A stretch of DNA of 64,000 nucleotides from Pseudomonadaceae bacterium (lineage in GTDB: Bacteria > Pseudomonadota > Gammaproteobacteria > Pseudomonadales > Pseudomonadaceae): the NCBI GenBank assembly GCA_019745275.1, contig JAIETJ010000012.1, positions 1-64,000 on the forward strand. The letters are read 5' to 3'. This document shows positions 41,368-54,409 of this stretch, piece after piece (position 1 is the stretch's first letter; every line of letters starts with the position of its first letter). The notes below the pieces were generated by a model that did not search any database, was not told the DNA's origin, and saw nothing but the letters and a program-made list of their open reading frames with translations. A program made the position numbers and the translations under genes.

Positions 41368-41637
41368 ATGCAATGTCGTCCAGGTTGTGGTGCTTGCTGC
41401 ATAGCACCGTCCATTAGTTCGATGATCCCCGGCATGCCCAATGGCAAACTGGCCGGGGAGCGCTGCGTGCAATTGGATGCGGCCAATCGCTGTCTGATTT
41501 TTGGCCTGCCCGAGCGGCCAGCGGTGTGCTTGGCCTTTAGCGCTGATCCTTACATCTGTGGCGAGACAAACCAGCAAGCGTTACAGCAGTTGCACTGGCT
41601 TGAGCAGGCGACGTTGCAGTGCGTGAATATTTCTTAG
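41368..41637 (+). CDS. YkgJ family cysteine cluster protein
   Basis: CRPGCGACC, RCVQLDAANRCLIF. Confidence 0.88.
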   Translation: MQCRPGCGACCIAPSISSMIPGMPNGKLAGERCVQLDAANRCLIFGLPERPAVCLAFSADPYICGETNQQALQQLHWLEQATLQCVNIS

Positions 41638-41682
41638 CCCTTGAGGATTGGCCAGGGCGGTTTAGCTAAATAGGAGTGCTGC

Positions 41683-42288
41683 ATGAACAAGCTGCAACTA
41701 AGCCTAGCGCTGTGTGGGTTCAGTGTCTTAAGTGTCAATGCGCAGGCGGAAAACTGGCAGTTGGCCAAAGATGAAGCGGGCATCAAGGTGTACTTGAGTG
41801 ATATCCCAGGCTCGCAGTACAAGGCTTATCGGGCGGTTACTACGGTTAATGCCGATATAAAGCATTTGTTGGCGTTGCAGGCGGATGTAAAAGGCTCCTG
41901 TAAGTGGATATTTGAGTGCCAAGAGCAGTCTGTGCTCAAGACCGACGATGGGCAAAGCTGGCTTTATGCGCGGTTCTCTGCGCCTTGGCCCGTTACCGCG
42001 CGTGATTCGGTATTACACGTCACCACTAGTACCGCAGCCGACGGTACGGTGACTCGTTTGCTGCAGGCGCTGCCCGACTTCGTGCCTAAAGAACAAGATT
42101 TTGTTCGGGTCAGTCGAGTCGATGGTTTTTGGACGTTGCAGCCTAAGCCGGCTGGCAGCGTTGAGGTGGTCTATCAGGCCCATATGGAACCGGGTGGCAG
42201 CGTGCCTTCGTGGTTGGCGAACAGTTTTGTTATCGATGCACCGTTCAATACACTGCAAGCTTTTCGTCAGGCGGCGGAAAAGCACTAA
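41683..42288 (+). CDS. START-domain (SRPBCC) periplasmic protein
   Basis: Signal peptide; ENWQLAKDEAGIKVYLSDIPGSQYKAYRA. Confidence 0.8.
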   Translation: MNKLQLSLALCGFSVLSVNAQAENWQLAKDEAGIKVYLSDIPGSQYKAYRAVTTVNADIKHLLALQADVKGSCKWIFECQEQSVLKTDDGQSWLYARFSAPWPVTARDSVLHVTTSTAADGTVTRLLQALPDFVPKEQDFVRVSRVDGFWTLQPKPAGSVEVVYQAHMEPGGSVPSWLANSFVIDAPFNTLQAFRQAAEKH

Positions 42289-42300
42289 TATTAAGCCAAT

Positions 42301-42329
42301 AAAAAAGGCTGCCAGTGGCAGCCTTTTTT
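42301..42329. terminator. Bidirectional terminator between START gene and gltA
   Basis: aaaaaaggctgcc-agt-ggcagcctttttt. Confidence 0.9.
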
Positions 42330-42343
42330 ATTGCTCGCAACCC

Positions 42344-43633
42344 TTAGGTGCGGTCTTTCAGTGCCGACATGTCGCGTTGTGGATAGCCGGTGTAAAGCTG
42401 GCGTGGACGGCCAATTTTATATGGGCTAGAGAGCATTTCTTTCCAGTGCGAGATCCAGCCAACGGTGCGTGACATAGCGAAGATCACGGTGAACATGCTG
42501 GTTGGAATGCCGATGGCTTTGAGGATGATGCCCGAGTAGAAGTCGACGTTCGGGTACAGGTTGCGTTCGATAAAGTACGGGTCGGTCAGAGCGATTTCTT
42601 CGAGGCGCATGGCTAGAGCCAATTGCGGGTCGTTAGTAATGCCCAGTTCGCGCAGTACTTCGTCGCAGGTCTGCTTCATCACGGTGGCACGCGGATCGCG
42701 GTTTTTGTAAACGCGGTGACCAAAGCCCATCAATTTGAACGGATCATTCTTGTCTTTGGCTTTGGCGATGAAGGTGTCGATGTTTGAAACATCGCCAATT
42801 TCATCCAGCATGCTCAGCACGGCTTCGTTGGCTCCGCCGTGAGCAGGACCCCAGAGTGCGGCAATACCTGCGGCAATACAGGCGAACGGATTGGCGCCTG
42901 AAGAGCCAGCCAGACGTACTGTGGAAGTCGAAGCATTCTGTTCGTGGTCGGCGTGCAGGATAAAGATTTTATCCATGGCCTTGGCCAGTACCGGGCTGAT
43001 CGGTTTGATCTCGCACGGGGTGTTGAACATCATGTGTAAAAAGTTTTCTGCGTAAGTAAGATCATTACGCGGATACATCATTGGCTGGCCCATGGAATAT
43101 TTGTAAACCATGGCGGCAATGGTTGGCATCTTGGCGATCAGACGGATTGCGGATATTTCCCGGTGTTGTGCGTTATTGATATCCAGTGAGTCGTGATAGA
43201 ACGCCGAAAGTGCGCCTACAACGCCACACATGATCGCCATTGGGTGGGCGTCGCGTCGGAAGCCGTTGAAGAATGACTTCAACTGTTCGTGCACCATGGT
43301 GTGGTTCTTAACGGTGTTAACAAACTTTTCTTTTTGCGCAGCGTTGGGCAATTCGCCATTCAGCAGCAGGTAACAAGTTTCCAAATAATCTGACTGTTCA
43401 GCCAATTGCTCGATTGGATAACCGCGGTGCAACAGAATGCCAAGATCCCCATCAATATAGGTAATCTTAGATTCGCATGAGGCGGTCGACATAAAGCCAG
43501 GATCGAAGGTAAAGCGGCCCGTGGCGGTGAGCCCGCGCACATCAATTACATCGGGACCAACGGTGCCGGTTAAAACGGGCAGTTCGACGGGGGCGTTGCC
43601 CTCGATGATCAACTGCGCTTTTTTATCAGCCAT
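42344..43633 (-). CDS. gltA: Citrate synthase
   Basis: [59 protein letters not shown]. Confidence 0.98.
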   Translation of the reverse strand: MADKKAQLIIEGNAPVELPVLTGTVGPDVIDVRGLTATGRFTFDPGFMSTASCESKITYIDGDLGILLHRGYPIEQLAEQSDYLETCYLLLNGELPNAAQKEKFVNTVKNHTMVHEQLKSFFNGFRRDAHPMAIMCGVVGALSAFYHDSLDINNAQHREISAIRLIAKMPTIAAMVYKYSMGQPMMYPRNDLTYAENFLHMMFNTPCEIKPISPVLAKAMDKIFILHADHEQNASTSTVRLAGSSGANPFACIAAGIAALWGPAHGGANEAVLSMLDEIGDVSNIDTFIAKAKDKNDPFKLMGFGHRVYKNRDPRATVMKQTCDEVLRELGITNDPQLALAMRLEEIALTDPYFIERNLYPNVDFYSGIILKAIGIPTSMFTVIFAMSRTVGWISHWKEMLSSPYKIGRPRQLYTGYPQRDMSALKDRT

Positions 43634-43993
43634 GTGTGGCCTCCTAATTATGCTTAATATCATCAACTACCCCCCACGAAGGGCGTGCACCACTATAGTG
43701 GCATAAATTCTAAAGTCAATTTGCTCGAGCCTTGCTGGCAGGGCTTTGCAGCTAGGTTTGTTGTCTTTATTGGCGCCATTTACGGCATTTGCTCAATTAG
43801 CGCAATGCGCCTTTTGCAGTGGGCGTTTGCGTTGTCATTGCAATCTTGACTGTTTATACTGCTGGTCCGACCACCAGGGGCTTTAGCGCCTGTATTCTGG
43901 ATGTCGGCACTCCCTGGGTGGTGGGTAACTGACCTGCACACTTCCCGACAACTTTGCCCTGATTGTTAGGGGCTCTCAGTGTGAATATAAGCC

Positions 43994-44368
43994 GTGAAAA
44001 GCCAACGACCTGTAAATTTAGACCTTAGGACGATTAAGCTCCCCATCACTGCTTACACGTCTATCCTTCACCGCGCCTCTGGCATCATCCTGTTTGTTGG
44101 TCTTGCGATAATGCTTTATGCACTCGACAAGTCACTGGCATCAGAGGAAGGCTTCGCGCAGGTGAAAGCGTGTATGACCAGTCCAATCGCTAAGCTTGTG
44201 ATTTGGGGCCTGCTCTCCGCTCTGCTTTACCACTTGGTGGCTGGTGTGCGCCATTTGGTAATGGACATGGGTGTCGGTGAAACGCTGGAAGGCGGCAAGC
44301 TGGGCTCGCAAATCGTTCTCGCCGTTTCTGCGGTGATCATCGTGCTGGTAGGTGTGTGGATATGGTAA
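43994..44368 (+). CDS. sdhC: Succinate dehydrogenase cytochrome b556 subunit (GTG start)
   Basis: RPVNLDLRTIKLPITAYTSILHRASG. Confidence 0.96.
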   Translation: MKSQRPVNLDLRTIKLPITAYTSILHRASGIILFVGLAIMLYALDKSLASEEGFAQVKACMTSPIAKLVIWGLLSALLYHLVAGVRHLVMDMGVGETLEGGKLGSQIVLAVSAVIIVLVGVWIW

Positions 44369-44730
44369 CTAACGTCACGAATTTCTCACGCTCCGGTCTT
44401 TATGATTGGATGGCTCAGCGAGTTTCGGCAGTTGCCTTGGCAGCTTATTTCCTGTTCTTGATTGGCTTTATGTTGGCTAATCCAGGTTTGAGCTATGCCG
44501 ACTGGCATGGGCTGTTCTCCTCCACCTGTATGCGTATTTTCAGTCTGCTGGCTCTAGTGGCGCTTGGCGTTCACGCATGGGTTGGCATGTGGACAATTTC
44601 CACCGACTACCTAACGCCGATGGCGCTGGGTAAGTGGGCGACTGTTGTGCGGTTTCTCTTTCAAGGAACGTGTGGCGTTGCCATGTTTACGTTCTTTGTT
44701 TGGGGTGTGCAGATTCTTTGGGGTATCTGA
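44362..44730 (+). CDS. sdhD: Succinate dehydrogenase membrane anchor
   Basis: NFSRSGLYDWMAQRVSAVALAAYFL. Confidence 0.95.
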   Translation: MVTNVTNFSRSGLYDWMAQRVSAVALAAYFLFLIGFMLANPGLSYADWHGLFSSTCMRIFSLLALVALGVHAWVGMWTISTDYLTPMALGKWATVVRFLFQGTCGVAMFTFFVWGVQILWGI

Positions 44731-44733
44731 TTC

Positions 44734-46503
44734 ATGGCTAATTTAAGTACGCTTTCATTCGACGCCATCATCATTGGTGGTGGCGGTGCCGGCATGCGTG
44801 CCGCGCTGCAACTGGCTCAAGGCGGCCACAAGACCGCTGTGATCACCAAGGTCTTTCCAACGCGCTCGCACACCGTATCTGCTCAAGGTGGCATCACCTG
44901 CGCAATCGCTTCCGCCGACCCGCAAGACGATTGGCGCTGGCACATGTACGACACCGTTAAAGGCTCTGATTATATCGGCGACCAAGACGCCATCGAATAC
45001 ATGTGTTCGGTAGGGCCAGAAGCAGTGTTCGAACTTGAACACATGGGTCTGCCTTTCTCACGTACCGAGCAGGGTCGTATTTATCAGCGCCCCTTCGGTG
45101 GTCAATCAAAGGGCCCGGATAACCCGACTCAAGCAGCCCGTACCTGCGCAGCCGCTGACCGTACTGGTCATGCGCTTCTGCACACGCTGTATCAGGCCAA
45201 CCTGAAGGCCAACACGGTTTTCTTGAACGAATGGTACGCAGTTGACTTGGTAAAAAACCAAGACGGTGCTTTCGTTGGTGTTATTGCGATTTGCATTGAA
45301 ACCGGTGAGACCTCATTCATTCGCGCCAAGGCCACCGTTCTGGCTACCGGTGGTGCGGGTCGCATCTACTCATCTACCACCAATGCCCTGATTAATACCG
45401 GCGACGGTGTCGGCATGGCGCTGCGTGCTGGCGTGCCGGTGCAAGACATCGAAATGTGGCAGTTCCATCCAACCGGTATTGCTGGTGCGGGCGTACTGGT
45501 CACTGAAGGTTGCCGCGGTGAAGGCGGTTATCTGATTAATAAGCACGGCGAACGTTTTATGGAACGCTATGCCCCGAACGCCAAAGACTTGGCCGGTCGC
45601 GACGTTGTGGCTCGTTCCATGGTTAAAGAAATCATTGCCGGTAACGGTTGTGGTCCTGATGGCGATCACGTGTTGCTCAAACTTGATCACCTCGGTGAAG
45701 AAGCACTGCATCGTTTACTGCCAGGTATTTGCGAGTTGTCGAAGACCTTCGCGCACGTCGATCCAGTTAAAGCACCAGTGCCAGTAGTGCCTACTTGCCA
45801 CTACATGATGGGCGGTGTGCCGACCAATATTCATGGTCAGGCCATCACTCAGGTCGACGGCGAAGACAAAATTATTGACGGCCTCTTTGCTGTGGGTGAA
45901 GTGGCTTGCGTATCGGTGCACGGCGCTAACCGTTTGGGCGGCAATTCCTTGCTCGACTTGGTGGTGTTTGGTCGCGCTACTGGTCTGCACTTGGAAAAAT
46001 CCTTGCGCGAAGGTGTTGATCACCTAGCTGCCAGTCAAACCGATATCGACGCTGCCATGGCGCGTTTGAATGGTCTGAATACCCGTACTACCGGCGAAGA
46101 CGTAGCAACTTTGCGTAAAGAACTGCAAAGCTGCATGCAGAACTACTTCGGCGTTTTCCGTACTGGCGAATACATGCAAAAGGGTATCGCTCAGTTGGCC
46201 GACCTTCGTGTGCGTATTGCTAACGTGAAAATCAACGATAAGAGCCAGGCGTTTAACACCGCACGGATCGAAGCGTTGGAATTGCAGAATCTGCTGGAAG
46301 TAGCTGAAGCGACGGCCATTGCTGCTGAAGAGCGTAAAGAATCGCGCGGTGCTCACGCCCGTGAAGACTTCGAAGATCGTGATGATGTGAACTGGCTTTG
46401 CCACTCACTGTACTTCCCGGGCGATAAACGTGTCAGCAAGCGCGCAGTTAACTTCGCGCCGAAGATCGTGCCAGCATTTGAACCGAAGATTCGGACTTAT
46501 TAA
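44734..46503 (+). CDS. sdhA: Succinate dehydrogenase flavoprotein subunit
   Basis: [14 protein letters not shown]-attachment motif. Confidence 0.98.
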   Translation: MANLSTLSFDAIIIGGGGAGMRAALQLAQGGHKTAVITKVFPTRSHTVSAQGGITCAIASADPQDDWRWHMYDTVKGSDYIGDQDAIEYMCSVGPEAVFELEHMGLPFSRTEQGRIYQRPFGGQSKGPDNPTQAARTCAAADRTGHALLHTLYQANLKANTVFLNEWYAVDLVKNQDGAFVGVIAICIETGETSFIRAKATVLATGGAGRIYSSTTNALINTGDGVGMALRAGVPVQDIEMWQFHPTGIAGAGVLVTEGCRGEGGYLINKHGERFMERYAPNAKDLAGRDVVARSMVKEIIAGNGCGPDGDHVLLKLDHLGEEALHRLLPGICELSKTFAHVDPVKAPVPVVPTCHYMMGGVPTNIHGQAITQVDGEDKIIDGLFAVGEVACVSVHGANRLGGNSLLDLVVFGRATGLHLEKSLREGVDHLAASQTDIDAAMARLNGLNTRTTGEDVATLRKELQSCMQNYFGVFRTGEYMQKGIAQLADLRVRIANVKINDKSQAFNTARIEALELQNLLEVAEATAIAAEERKESRGAHAREDFEDRDDVNWLCHSLYFPGDKRVSKRAVNFAPKIVPAFEPKIRTY

Positions 46504-46514
46504 GGGTGGTAGCT

Positions 46515-47219
46515 ATGTTGTTAGTTAGTGTTTATCGCTACAACCCGGACCAAGATGCCGCACCCTTCATGCAGGATTTTCAAGTCGATACCGGTGGTAA
46601 AGACTTGATGGTGCTGGATGTGTTGGCACTGGTTAAGGAACAAGACGAAAGCATGTCCTATCGCCGTTCTTGTCGTGAAGGAGTTTGCGGCTCCGATGGC
46701 ATGAATATGAACGGCAAAAACGGCTTGGCTTGCGTCACGCCATTGTCCGACGTGGTTAAAGGCAACAAGCTGGTAGTGCGTCCGCTGCCTGGCTTGCCAG
46801 TTATTCGTGACCTAGCCGTCGACATGAGCATCTTCTACAAGCAGTACGAAAAAGTTCAGCCGTACTTGCAGAATGACACTCCGGCTCCTGGCATTGAGCG
46901 TCTGCAATCACCGGCTGAGCGGGAAAAGATCGACGGGTTGTACGAGTGCATTCTGTGCGCGTGCTGCTCAACTTCTTGCCCGTCGTTCTGGTGGAACCCA
47001 GATAAATTCCTGGGCCCAGCTGCGTTACTGCAGGCGTATCGCTTTTTGGCCGATAGCCGGGACACTAAAACTGAAGAGCGTCTAGCTGCTTTGGACGACC
47101 CGTTCAGTGTGTTCCGCTGCCGCGGCATCATGAACTGCGTAAGCGTTTGCCCTAAAGGTCTTAACCCGACCAAGGCAATCGGCCACATCCGCAACATGTT
47201 GCTGCAATCGGCTACCTGA
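46515..47219 (+). CDS. sdhB: Succinate dehydrogenase iron-sulfur subunit
   Basis: CREGVCGSDGMNMNGKNGLAC; CILCACCSTSCPSFWWN. Confidence 0.98.
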   Translation: MLLVSVYRYNPDQDAAPFMQDFQVDTGGKDLMVLDVLALVKEQDESMSYRRSCREGVCGSDGMNMNGKNGLACVTPLSDVVKGNKLVVRPLPGLPVIRDLAVDMSIFYKQYEKVQPYLQNDTPAPGIERLQSPAEREKIDGLYECILCACCSTSCPSFWWNPDKFLGPAALLQAYRFLADSRDTKTEERLAALDDPFSVFRCRGIMNCVSVCPKGLNPTKAIGHIRNMLLQSAT

Positions 47220-47465
47220 TTTTTTGCTTTAACCGTTACACACTGCGGATCTGCAGTTACTTGCAGGCCGCAGTTTAAATAGAGTGCAGCTCACAAAGCA
47301 GCGCTTTTATATGTCGACTATATGACGACCAGCAGGGGCATCCGGGCTGGTACCCGGGCTATCTGCAGGATCCGTGGTGGCACTACTTAGTCGCTACTTT
47401 GGGCTGAGTGTGTGCTTTGCTGCGTATCTACGCCGATGGTGTCCCCTTATCGAGGGTGACCGAGC
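47220..47465 (+). promoter_or_regulatory. Structured sdhB-sucA intergenic leader, candidate sucA-type cis-regulatory RNA
   Basis: Several inverted repeats (CTGCGGatCTGCA/TGCAGgCCGCAG; CCGGG-ctggta-CCCGG); sucA-II RNA is reported from Pseudomonas sucA leaders. Confidence 0.4.
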
Positions 47466-50297
47466 ATGCAAGAAAGCGTGATGCAGCGCATGTGGGACAG
47501 TTCCCACCTATCCGGTGGTAATGCGGCCTATGTGGAAGAGCTCTATGAGCTTTACCTGCACGATCCTAACGCTGTGCCAGATGAATGGCGCACCTATTTC
47601 CAGAAGTTGCCGGCGGACGGCAGTTCTGTCACCGACGTTTCGCACTCAACAGTGCGCGATCACTTCGTTCTATTGGCCAAAAATCAGCGACGCGCCCAAC
47701 CGGTATCGGCTGGCAGCGTAAGTTCGGAGCATGAAAAGAAGCAGGTAGAAGTCCTGCGACTGATTCAGGCTTACCGGATGCGTGGCCACCAAGCCGCAAC
47801 GCTTGACCCGTTAGGTTTATGGCAACGCACAGCGCCGGATGATCTGTCCATTGATCACTATGGCCTGACGGCTGCCGACCTAGATACCACCTTCCATACG
47901 GGCGGACTGTGTATCGGTAAAGAAGAAGCGAGCTTGCGTGAAATCCACGATGCGTTACGGCAAACCTATTGCCGGACCATTGGTGCTGAATTTACCCATA
48001 TTGTCGACTCTGAGCAGCGTAAGTGGTTTCAGCAGCGCCTTGAAAGTGTGCGTGGTCGGCCACAGATCCCCTCTGAGGCGCAAAGCCATTTGCTTGAGCG
48101 TTTAACTGCCGCTGAAGGTTTGGAAAAGTACTTGGGTACTAAGTATCCGGGCACCAAGCGTTTTGGGTTGGAAGGTGCGGAAAGTCTAATTCCGATGCTT
48201 GATGAAGTGATTCAGCGTTCCGGTTCGTACGGCGCCAAAGAAATCATCATCGGCATGGCGCACCGTGGTCGCCTGAACGTACTGGTGAACACCTTCGGTA
48301 AGAATCCGCGGGACCTGTTTGACGAGTTTGAAGGCAAGAAGAAAGACGATCTTGGCTCTGGCGACGTTAAATACCACCAAGGTTTCTCATCTAATGTAAT
48401 GACCACTGGTGGCGAAGTTCACTTGGCGATGGCTTTTAACCCATCGCACTTGGAAATCGTTTCGCCAGTAGTTGAAGGCTCGGTTCGCGCCCGCCAAGAT
48501 CGCCGTTTAGATGCTACTGGTGACAAAGTTTTGCCGGTGTCACTGCACGGTGATGCGGCATTCGCCGGTCAAGGCGTGGTGATGGAAACCTTCCAGATGT
48601 CGCAGACTCGTGGTTTTAAAACGGGCGGCACCATCCACATCGTGATCAACAACCAAGTTGGCTTCACCATCAGCAATCCGGAAGACTCGCGCTCCACCGA
48701 GTACTGCACCGACGTTGCCAAGATGATTCAAGCGCCAATCTTGCACGTCAACGGCGATGACCCAGAAGCGGTCCTGTTCGTTACCCAGCTGGCTGTCGAT
48801 TACCGCATGCAGTTTAAGCGTGACGTGGTCCTCGACCTGGTTTGCTACCGTCGTCGCGGCCACAATGAGGCCGATGAGCCAAGTGGTACGCAACCGATTA
48901 TGTATCAGCAAATCAGCAAGCAGCGCACCACGCGTGAACTGTATGCCGAAGCACTGATCGAGTTGGGTAGCCTCAATAATGAGGCCGTACAAACCAAGGT
49001 AGATGATTACCGCAATGCGCTGGATAACGGTTTACATGTAGTTAAAAGCTTGGTTAAAGAGCCTAACAGCGAATTGTTCGTCGATTGGCGCCCATATCTA
49101 GGTCACGCATGGAATGCCCGCCACGACACCCGCTTCGAACTGAAAACCATGCAAGATCTGGCCAACAAAATGTTGGAAACTCCAGATGGCTTTATCGTCC
49201 AGCGACAAGTTTCGAAGATCCTCGAAGATCGACAAAAAATGACTGCCGGCGCCTTACCGATCAACTGGGGTTACGCTGAAACTTTGGCGTATGCGACCTT
49301 GTTGTTTGAAGGCCATTCGATTCGCATAACCGGTCAGGATGTTGGTCGTGGCACCTTCTCGCACCGTCATGCGGCGCTACACAACCAGAAGGATGGCTCG
49401 ACCCATATTGCCTTGCAGCATTTGTTTAAAGATCAACCCCGTTTTGATCTGTATGACTCCTTGCTCTCTGAAGAAGCGGTACTGGCCTTTGAATATGGCT
49501 ATGCCACTACCACGCCAAGCGCGCTGGTCATCTGGGAAGCGCAGTTTGGCGATTTCGCCAACGGGGCCCAGGTGGTATTCGACCAATTCATCTCCAGTGG
49601 TGAGCACAAATGGGGCCGTCTCTGCGGTTTGACCATGCTGCTTCCGCATGGCTATGAAGGGCAGGGGCCGGAGCACTCCTCGGCGCGTTTAGAGCGTTAC
49701 TTGCAATTGTGCGCCGAGCACAACATGCAGGTGTGTGTGCCAACCACCCCGGCGCAGGTTTACCACATGCTGCGCCGCCAGGTGATTCGCCCGCTGCGTA
49801 AGCCTTTGGTCGCATTGACGCCTAAGTCGCTGTTGCGGCATAAGTTAGCCATCTCGACGCTAGAGGAGTTAGCTGAAGGTTCGTTCCAGACCGTTTTGGG
49901 TGAAATAGACGCGCTCGATCCGAAGAAAGTTGAGCGGTTGGTGTTGTGCAGTGGCAAGGTTTATTACGATTTGCTTGAGAAGCGTCGTAGCGAAGGCCGC
50001 GAAGATATCGCCATCGTGCGTTTGGAGCAGTTGTATCCGTTCCCAGAAGATGACCTCACCGACATCTTGGCACCGTACAAAAACCTCAAGCACATTGTTT
50101 GGTGTCAGGAAGAGCCAATGAACCAGGGTGCATGGTATTGCAGTCAGCATCACATGCGCCGCGTGGCTACAGCGCATAAGAAGGCGCTGTTCCTTGAGTA
50201 CGCAGGTCGTGACGCTTCGGCGGCACCGGCTTGTGGTTACGCCTCGATGCACGCGGAACAGCAGGCGAAACTGCTGCAAGATGCTTTTACTGTTTAA
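47466..50297 (+). CDS. sucA: 2-oxoglutarate dehydrogenase E1
   Basis: Full-length E1; GMAHRGRLNVLVN, HGDAAFAGQGVVMETF. Confidence 0.98.
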   Translation: MQESVMQRMWDSSHLSGGNAAYVEELYELYLHDPNAVPDEWRTYFQKLPADGSSVTDVSHSTVRDHFVLLAKNQRRAQPVSAGSVSSEHEKKQVEVLRLIQAYRMRGHQAATLDPLGLWQRTAPDDLSIDHYGLTAADLDTTFHTGGLCIGKEEASLREIHDALRQTYCRTIGAEFTHIVDSEQRKWFQQRLESVRGRPQIPSEAQSHLLERLTAAEGLEKYLGTKYPGTKRFGLEGAESLIPMLDEVIQRSGSYGAKEIIIGMAHRGRLNVLVNTFGKNPRDLFDEFEGKKKDDLGSGDVKYHQGFSSNVMTTGGEVHLAMAFNPSHLEIVSPVVEGSVRARQDRRLDATGDKVLPVSLHGDAAFAGQGVVMETFQMSQTRGFKTGGTIHIVINNQVGFTISNPEDSRSTEYCTDVAKMIQAPILHVNGDDPEAVLFVTQLAVDYRMQFKRDVVLDLVCYRRRGHNEADEPSGTQPIMYQQISKQRTTRELYAEALIELGSLNNEAVQTKVDDYRNALDNGLHVVKSLVKEPNSELFVDWRPYLGHAWNARHDTRFELKTMQDLANKMLETPDGFIVQRQVSKILEDRQKMTAGALPINWGYAETLAYATLLFEGHSIRITGQDVGRGTFSHRHAALHNQKDGSTHIALQHLFKDQPRFDLYDSLLSEEAVLAFEYGYATTTPSALVIWEAQFGDFANGAQVVFDQFISSGEHKWGRLCGLTMLLPHGYEGQGPEHSSARLERYLQLCAEHNMQVCVPTTPAQVYHMLRRQVIRPLRKPLVALTPKSLLRHKLAISTLEELAEGSFQTVLGEIDALDPKKVERLVLCSGKVYYDLLEKRRSEGREDIAIVRLEQLYPFPEDDLTDILAPYKNLKHIVWCQEEPMNQGAWYCSQHHMRRVATAHKKALFLEYAGRDASAAPACGYASMHAEQQAKLLQDAFTV

Positions 50298-50339
50298 CAT
50301 CCTCGCCCAGAACGAACCGAATTTAAGGAATTACAGACA

Positions 50340-51542
50340 ATGGCTATCGAAATTAAAGCCCCGACTTTCCCTGAGTCGATTGCTGACGGCACTGTCGCTA
50401 CTTGGCACAAACAACCGGGTGATGCGGTTAAACGTGATGAGCTGTTGGTTGATATCGAAACCGATAAAGTGGTTTTGGAAGTGGTTTCGCCGGCCGATGG
50501 CGTGCTGGTTAGCGTACTGAAAAATGAAGGTGACACTGTTCTTTCGGCAGAACTTATTGCCATGGTTGAAGCAGGCGCGGTAGCTGCGGCTCCAAGTGCT
50601 GCCCCGGTGGCCGCACAAGCAGCAGCCCCTGCGACGGCTGAGTTGTTGGCAGCGCCAGCGGCACGCAAGCTGGCCGAAGAAAATGGCATCGACATGAGCA
50701 CCATTGCCACCACCGGTAAAGATGGTCGCGTTACTAAAGAAGACGTAGTAGCCGCCATCGCGGCGAAAAAAGCCGCCCCCGTTGCTGCTGTTAAGGCACC
50801 TGCGGCTGCCGTTGTCGCCGTGCCAACCGAGGCCGGTGATCGGGTTGAGAAGCGCGTACCGATGACCCGTGTGCGGGCTACCGTTGCCAAGCGGCTGGTT
50901 GAAGCGCAATCGAACATGGCGATGCTGACCACCTTCAACGAAGTCGACATGACCGAAGTCATGGCCCTGCGCTCCAAGTACAAAGACTTATTCGAGAAGT
51001 CTCATAACGGTGTACGCCTAGGCTTTATGTCTTTCTTCGTGAAGGCGGCCACCGAAGCGCTGAAACGCTTCCCAGCGGTCAACGCTTCGATCGACGGTAC
51101 TGACATCGTTTATCACGGCTATGCCGACGTGGGTGTTGCCGTGTCCAGTGATCGTGGCTTGGTAGTTCCAGTTCTGCGTAACGCAGAACTCATGAGCTTG
51201 GCTGAAATCGAAGGCGGTATCGCCACCTTCGGCCAGAAAGCCCGCGACGGCAAACTGTCGATGGACGACATGACTGGCGGCACTTTCACCATCACCAACG
51301 GTGGTACTTTTGGTTCGATGATGTCGACGCCGATCGTCAACCCGCCGCAGGCAGCGATTTTGGGCATGCACAACATTCTGCAGCGGCCAATGGCAATCAA
51401 TGGACAGGTGGTCATTCGGCCAATGATGTACTTGGCGCTGTCTTACGATCACCGTTTGATCGATGGCAAAGAAGCAGTGACCTTCCTGGTTACTATCAAG
51501 AACCTGTTGGAAGATCCGGCGCGTTTGCTACTGGACATCTAA
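50340..51542 (+). CDS. sucB: Dihydrolipoamide succinyltransferase E2
   Basis: Lipoyl site [11 protein letters not shown]; catalytic [11 protein letters not shown]. Confidence 0.98.
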   Translation: MAIEIKAPTFPESIADGTVATWHKQPGDAVKRDELLVDIETDKVVLEVVSPADGVLVSVLKNEGDTVLSAELIAMVEAGAVAAAPSAAPVAAQAAAPATAELLAAPAARKLAEENGIDMSTIATTGKDGRVTKEDVVAAIAAKKAAPVAAVKAPAAAVVAVPTEAGDRVEKRVPMTRVRATVAKRLVEAQSNMAMLTTFNEVDMTEVMALRSKYKDLFEKSHNGVRLGFMSFFVKAATEALKRFPAVNASIDGTDIVYHGYADVGVAVSSDRGLVVPVLRNAELMSLAEIEGGIATFGQKARDGKLSMDDMTGGTFTITNGGTFGSMMSTPIVNPPQAAILGMHNILQRPMAINGQVVIRPMMYLALSYDHRLIDGKEAVTFLVTIKNLLEDPARLLLDI

Positions 51543-53042
<1,500 letters not shown>

Positions 53043-53104
53043 TCGCAAAACCGTAACTCGCAACTCGTAATTCGTAAAAAATAAAAATAATCGCGGCTAG
53101 CGGA

Positions 53105-53138
53105 CCGTGCTGAGTCTGGTTGGTAAGACTCAGCACGG
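53105..53138 (+). promoter_or_regulatory. 13-bp perfect stem-loop in the lpd-sucC intergenic region
   Basis: CCGTGCTGAGTCT-GGTTGGTA-AGACTCAGCACGG, no T-tract. Confidence 0.55.
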
Positions 53139-53242
53139 AATGATTGTCGTACTGTTCTGATCACGCAAAGTAGTCCCAGGTGGCGCCGCGTCACAAGCGC
53201 AGCGCCGTATGCGCAATACTTAAACGAAGACGGTAGATAAGC

Positions 53243-54409
53243 ATGAATCTCCACGAGTATCAGGGTAAACAGCTGTTCGCTGAGTATGGTCTGCCGGTGT
53301 CGATTGGTTTTGCTGTAGACACCCCAGAAGCAGCCGCCGAAGCGTGCGATAAAATTGGCGGCACCGAATGGGTGGTTAAAGCTCAGGTGCATGCTGGTGG
53401 TCGCGGCAAGGCGGGCGGCGTAAAGCTGGTTCGCAACAAGGAAGATGCCAAGGCATTCGCGCAAGCCTGGCTGGGTAAGCGTCTAGTCACTTATCAGACT
53501 GATGCCACAGGCCAGCCAGTAACCAAAATCTTGGTTGAATCCTGCACCGACATCGCCAAAGAACTCTATCTCGGCGCTGTAGTCGATCGCTCTAGCCGTC
53601 GTATTGTATTTATGGCCTCCACCGAAGGTGGCGTGGATATCGAGAAAATCGCCCACGACACGCCGGAAAAAATCCTCAAAGCCAGCATTGATCCGCTGGT
53701 TGGTGCGCAGCCTTACCAAGGTCGCGAACTGGCATTCCAATTGGGTCTGGTTGGCGATCAAGTTAAGCAGTTCACCCATATTTTTGTGGGCTTGGCTAAG
53801 TTGTTCCAAGACTACGATCTAGCCCTGCTGGAAGTGAATCCGCTGGTGATCAAGGCCGATGGCAATCTGCATTGCCTGGATGCCAAGATTAATATCGACA
53901 GCAACGCCATGTATCGCCAGCCGAAACTGCGCGCCATGCACGACCCTTCACAAGACGATCCGCGTGAAGCGCACGCCGCCAAGTTCGAACTGAACTACGT
54001 GGCTTTGGATGGCAACATTGGCTGCATGGTCAACGGTGCTGGCTTGGCCATGGGCACCATGGATATCGTCAATTTGCATGGCGGTAAACCGGCCAACTTC
54101 CTCGATGTGGGCGGCGGAGCCACCAAAGAGCGAGTAACCGAAGCGTTCAAGATTATTCTTTCCGACAGCAATGTGGCCGCGGTATTGGTGAATATCTTCG
54201 GTGGCATTGTGCGTTGTGACATGATTGCCGAAGGCATCATTGGCGCAGTGAAAGAAGTTGGGGTGAAAATTCCGGTGGTCGTGCGTCTTGAAGGCAACAA
54301 CGCCCAATTGGGCGCCAAGGTACTGGCTGACAGCGGTTTAAATATTATCGCGGCAACGAGTTTGACCGATGCGGCGCAACAAGTTGTTAAAGCTGCGGAG
54401 GGCAAATAA
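53243..54409 (+). CDS. sucC: Succinyl-CoA ligase beta subunit
   Basis: [20 protein letters not shown]. Confidence 0.98.
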   Translation: MNLHEYQGKQLFAEYGLPVSIGFAVDTPEAAAEACDKIGGTEWVVKAQVHAGGRGKAGGVKLVRNKEDAKAFAQAWLGKRLVTYQTDATGQPVTKILVESCTDIAKELYLGAVVDRSSRRIVFMASTEGGVDIEKIAHDTPEKILKASIDPLVGAQPYQGRELAFQLGLVGDQVKQFTHIFVGLAKLFQDYDLALLEVNPLVIKADGNLHCLDAKINIDSNAMYRQPKLRAMHDPSQDDPREAHAAKFELNYVALDGNIGCMVNGAGLAMGTMDIVNLHGGKPANFLDVGGGATKERVTEAFKIILSDSNVAAVLVNIFGGIVRCDMIAEGIIGAVKEVGVKIPVVVRLEGNNAQLGAKVLADSGLNIIAATSLTDAAQQVVKAAEGK

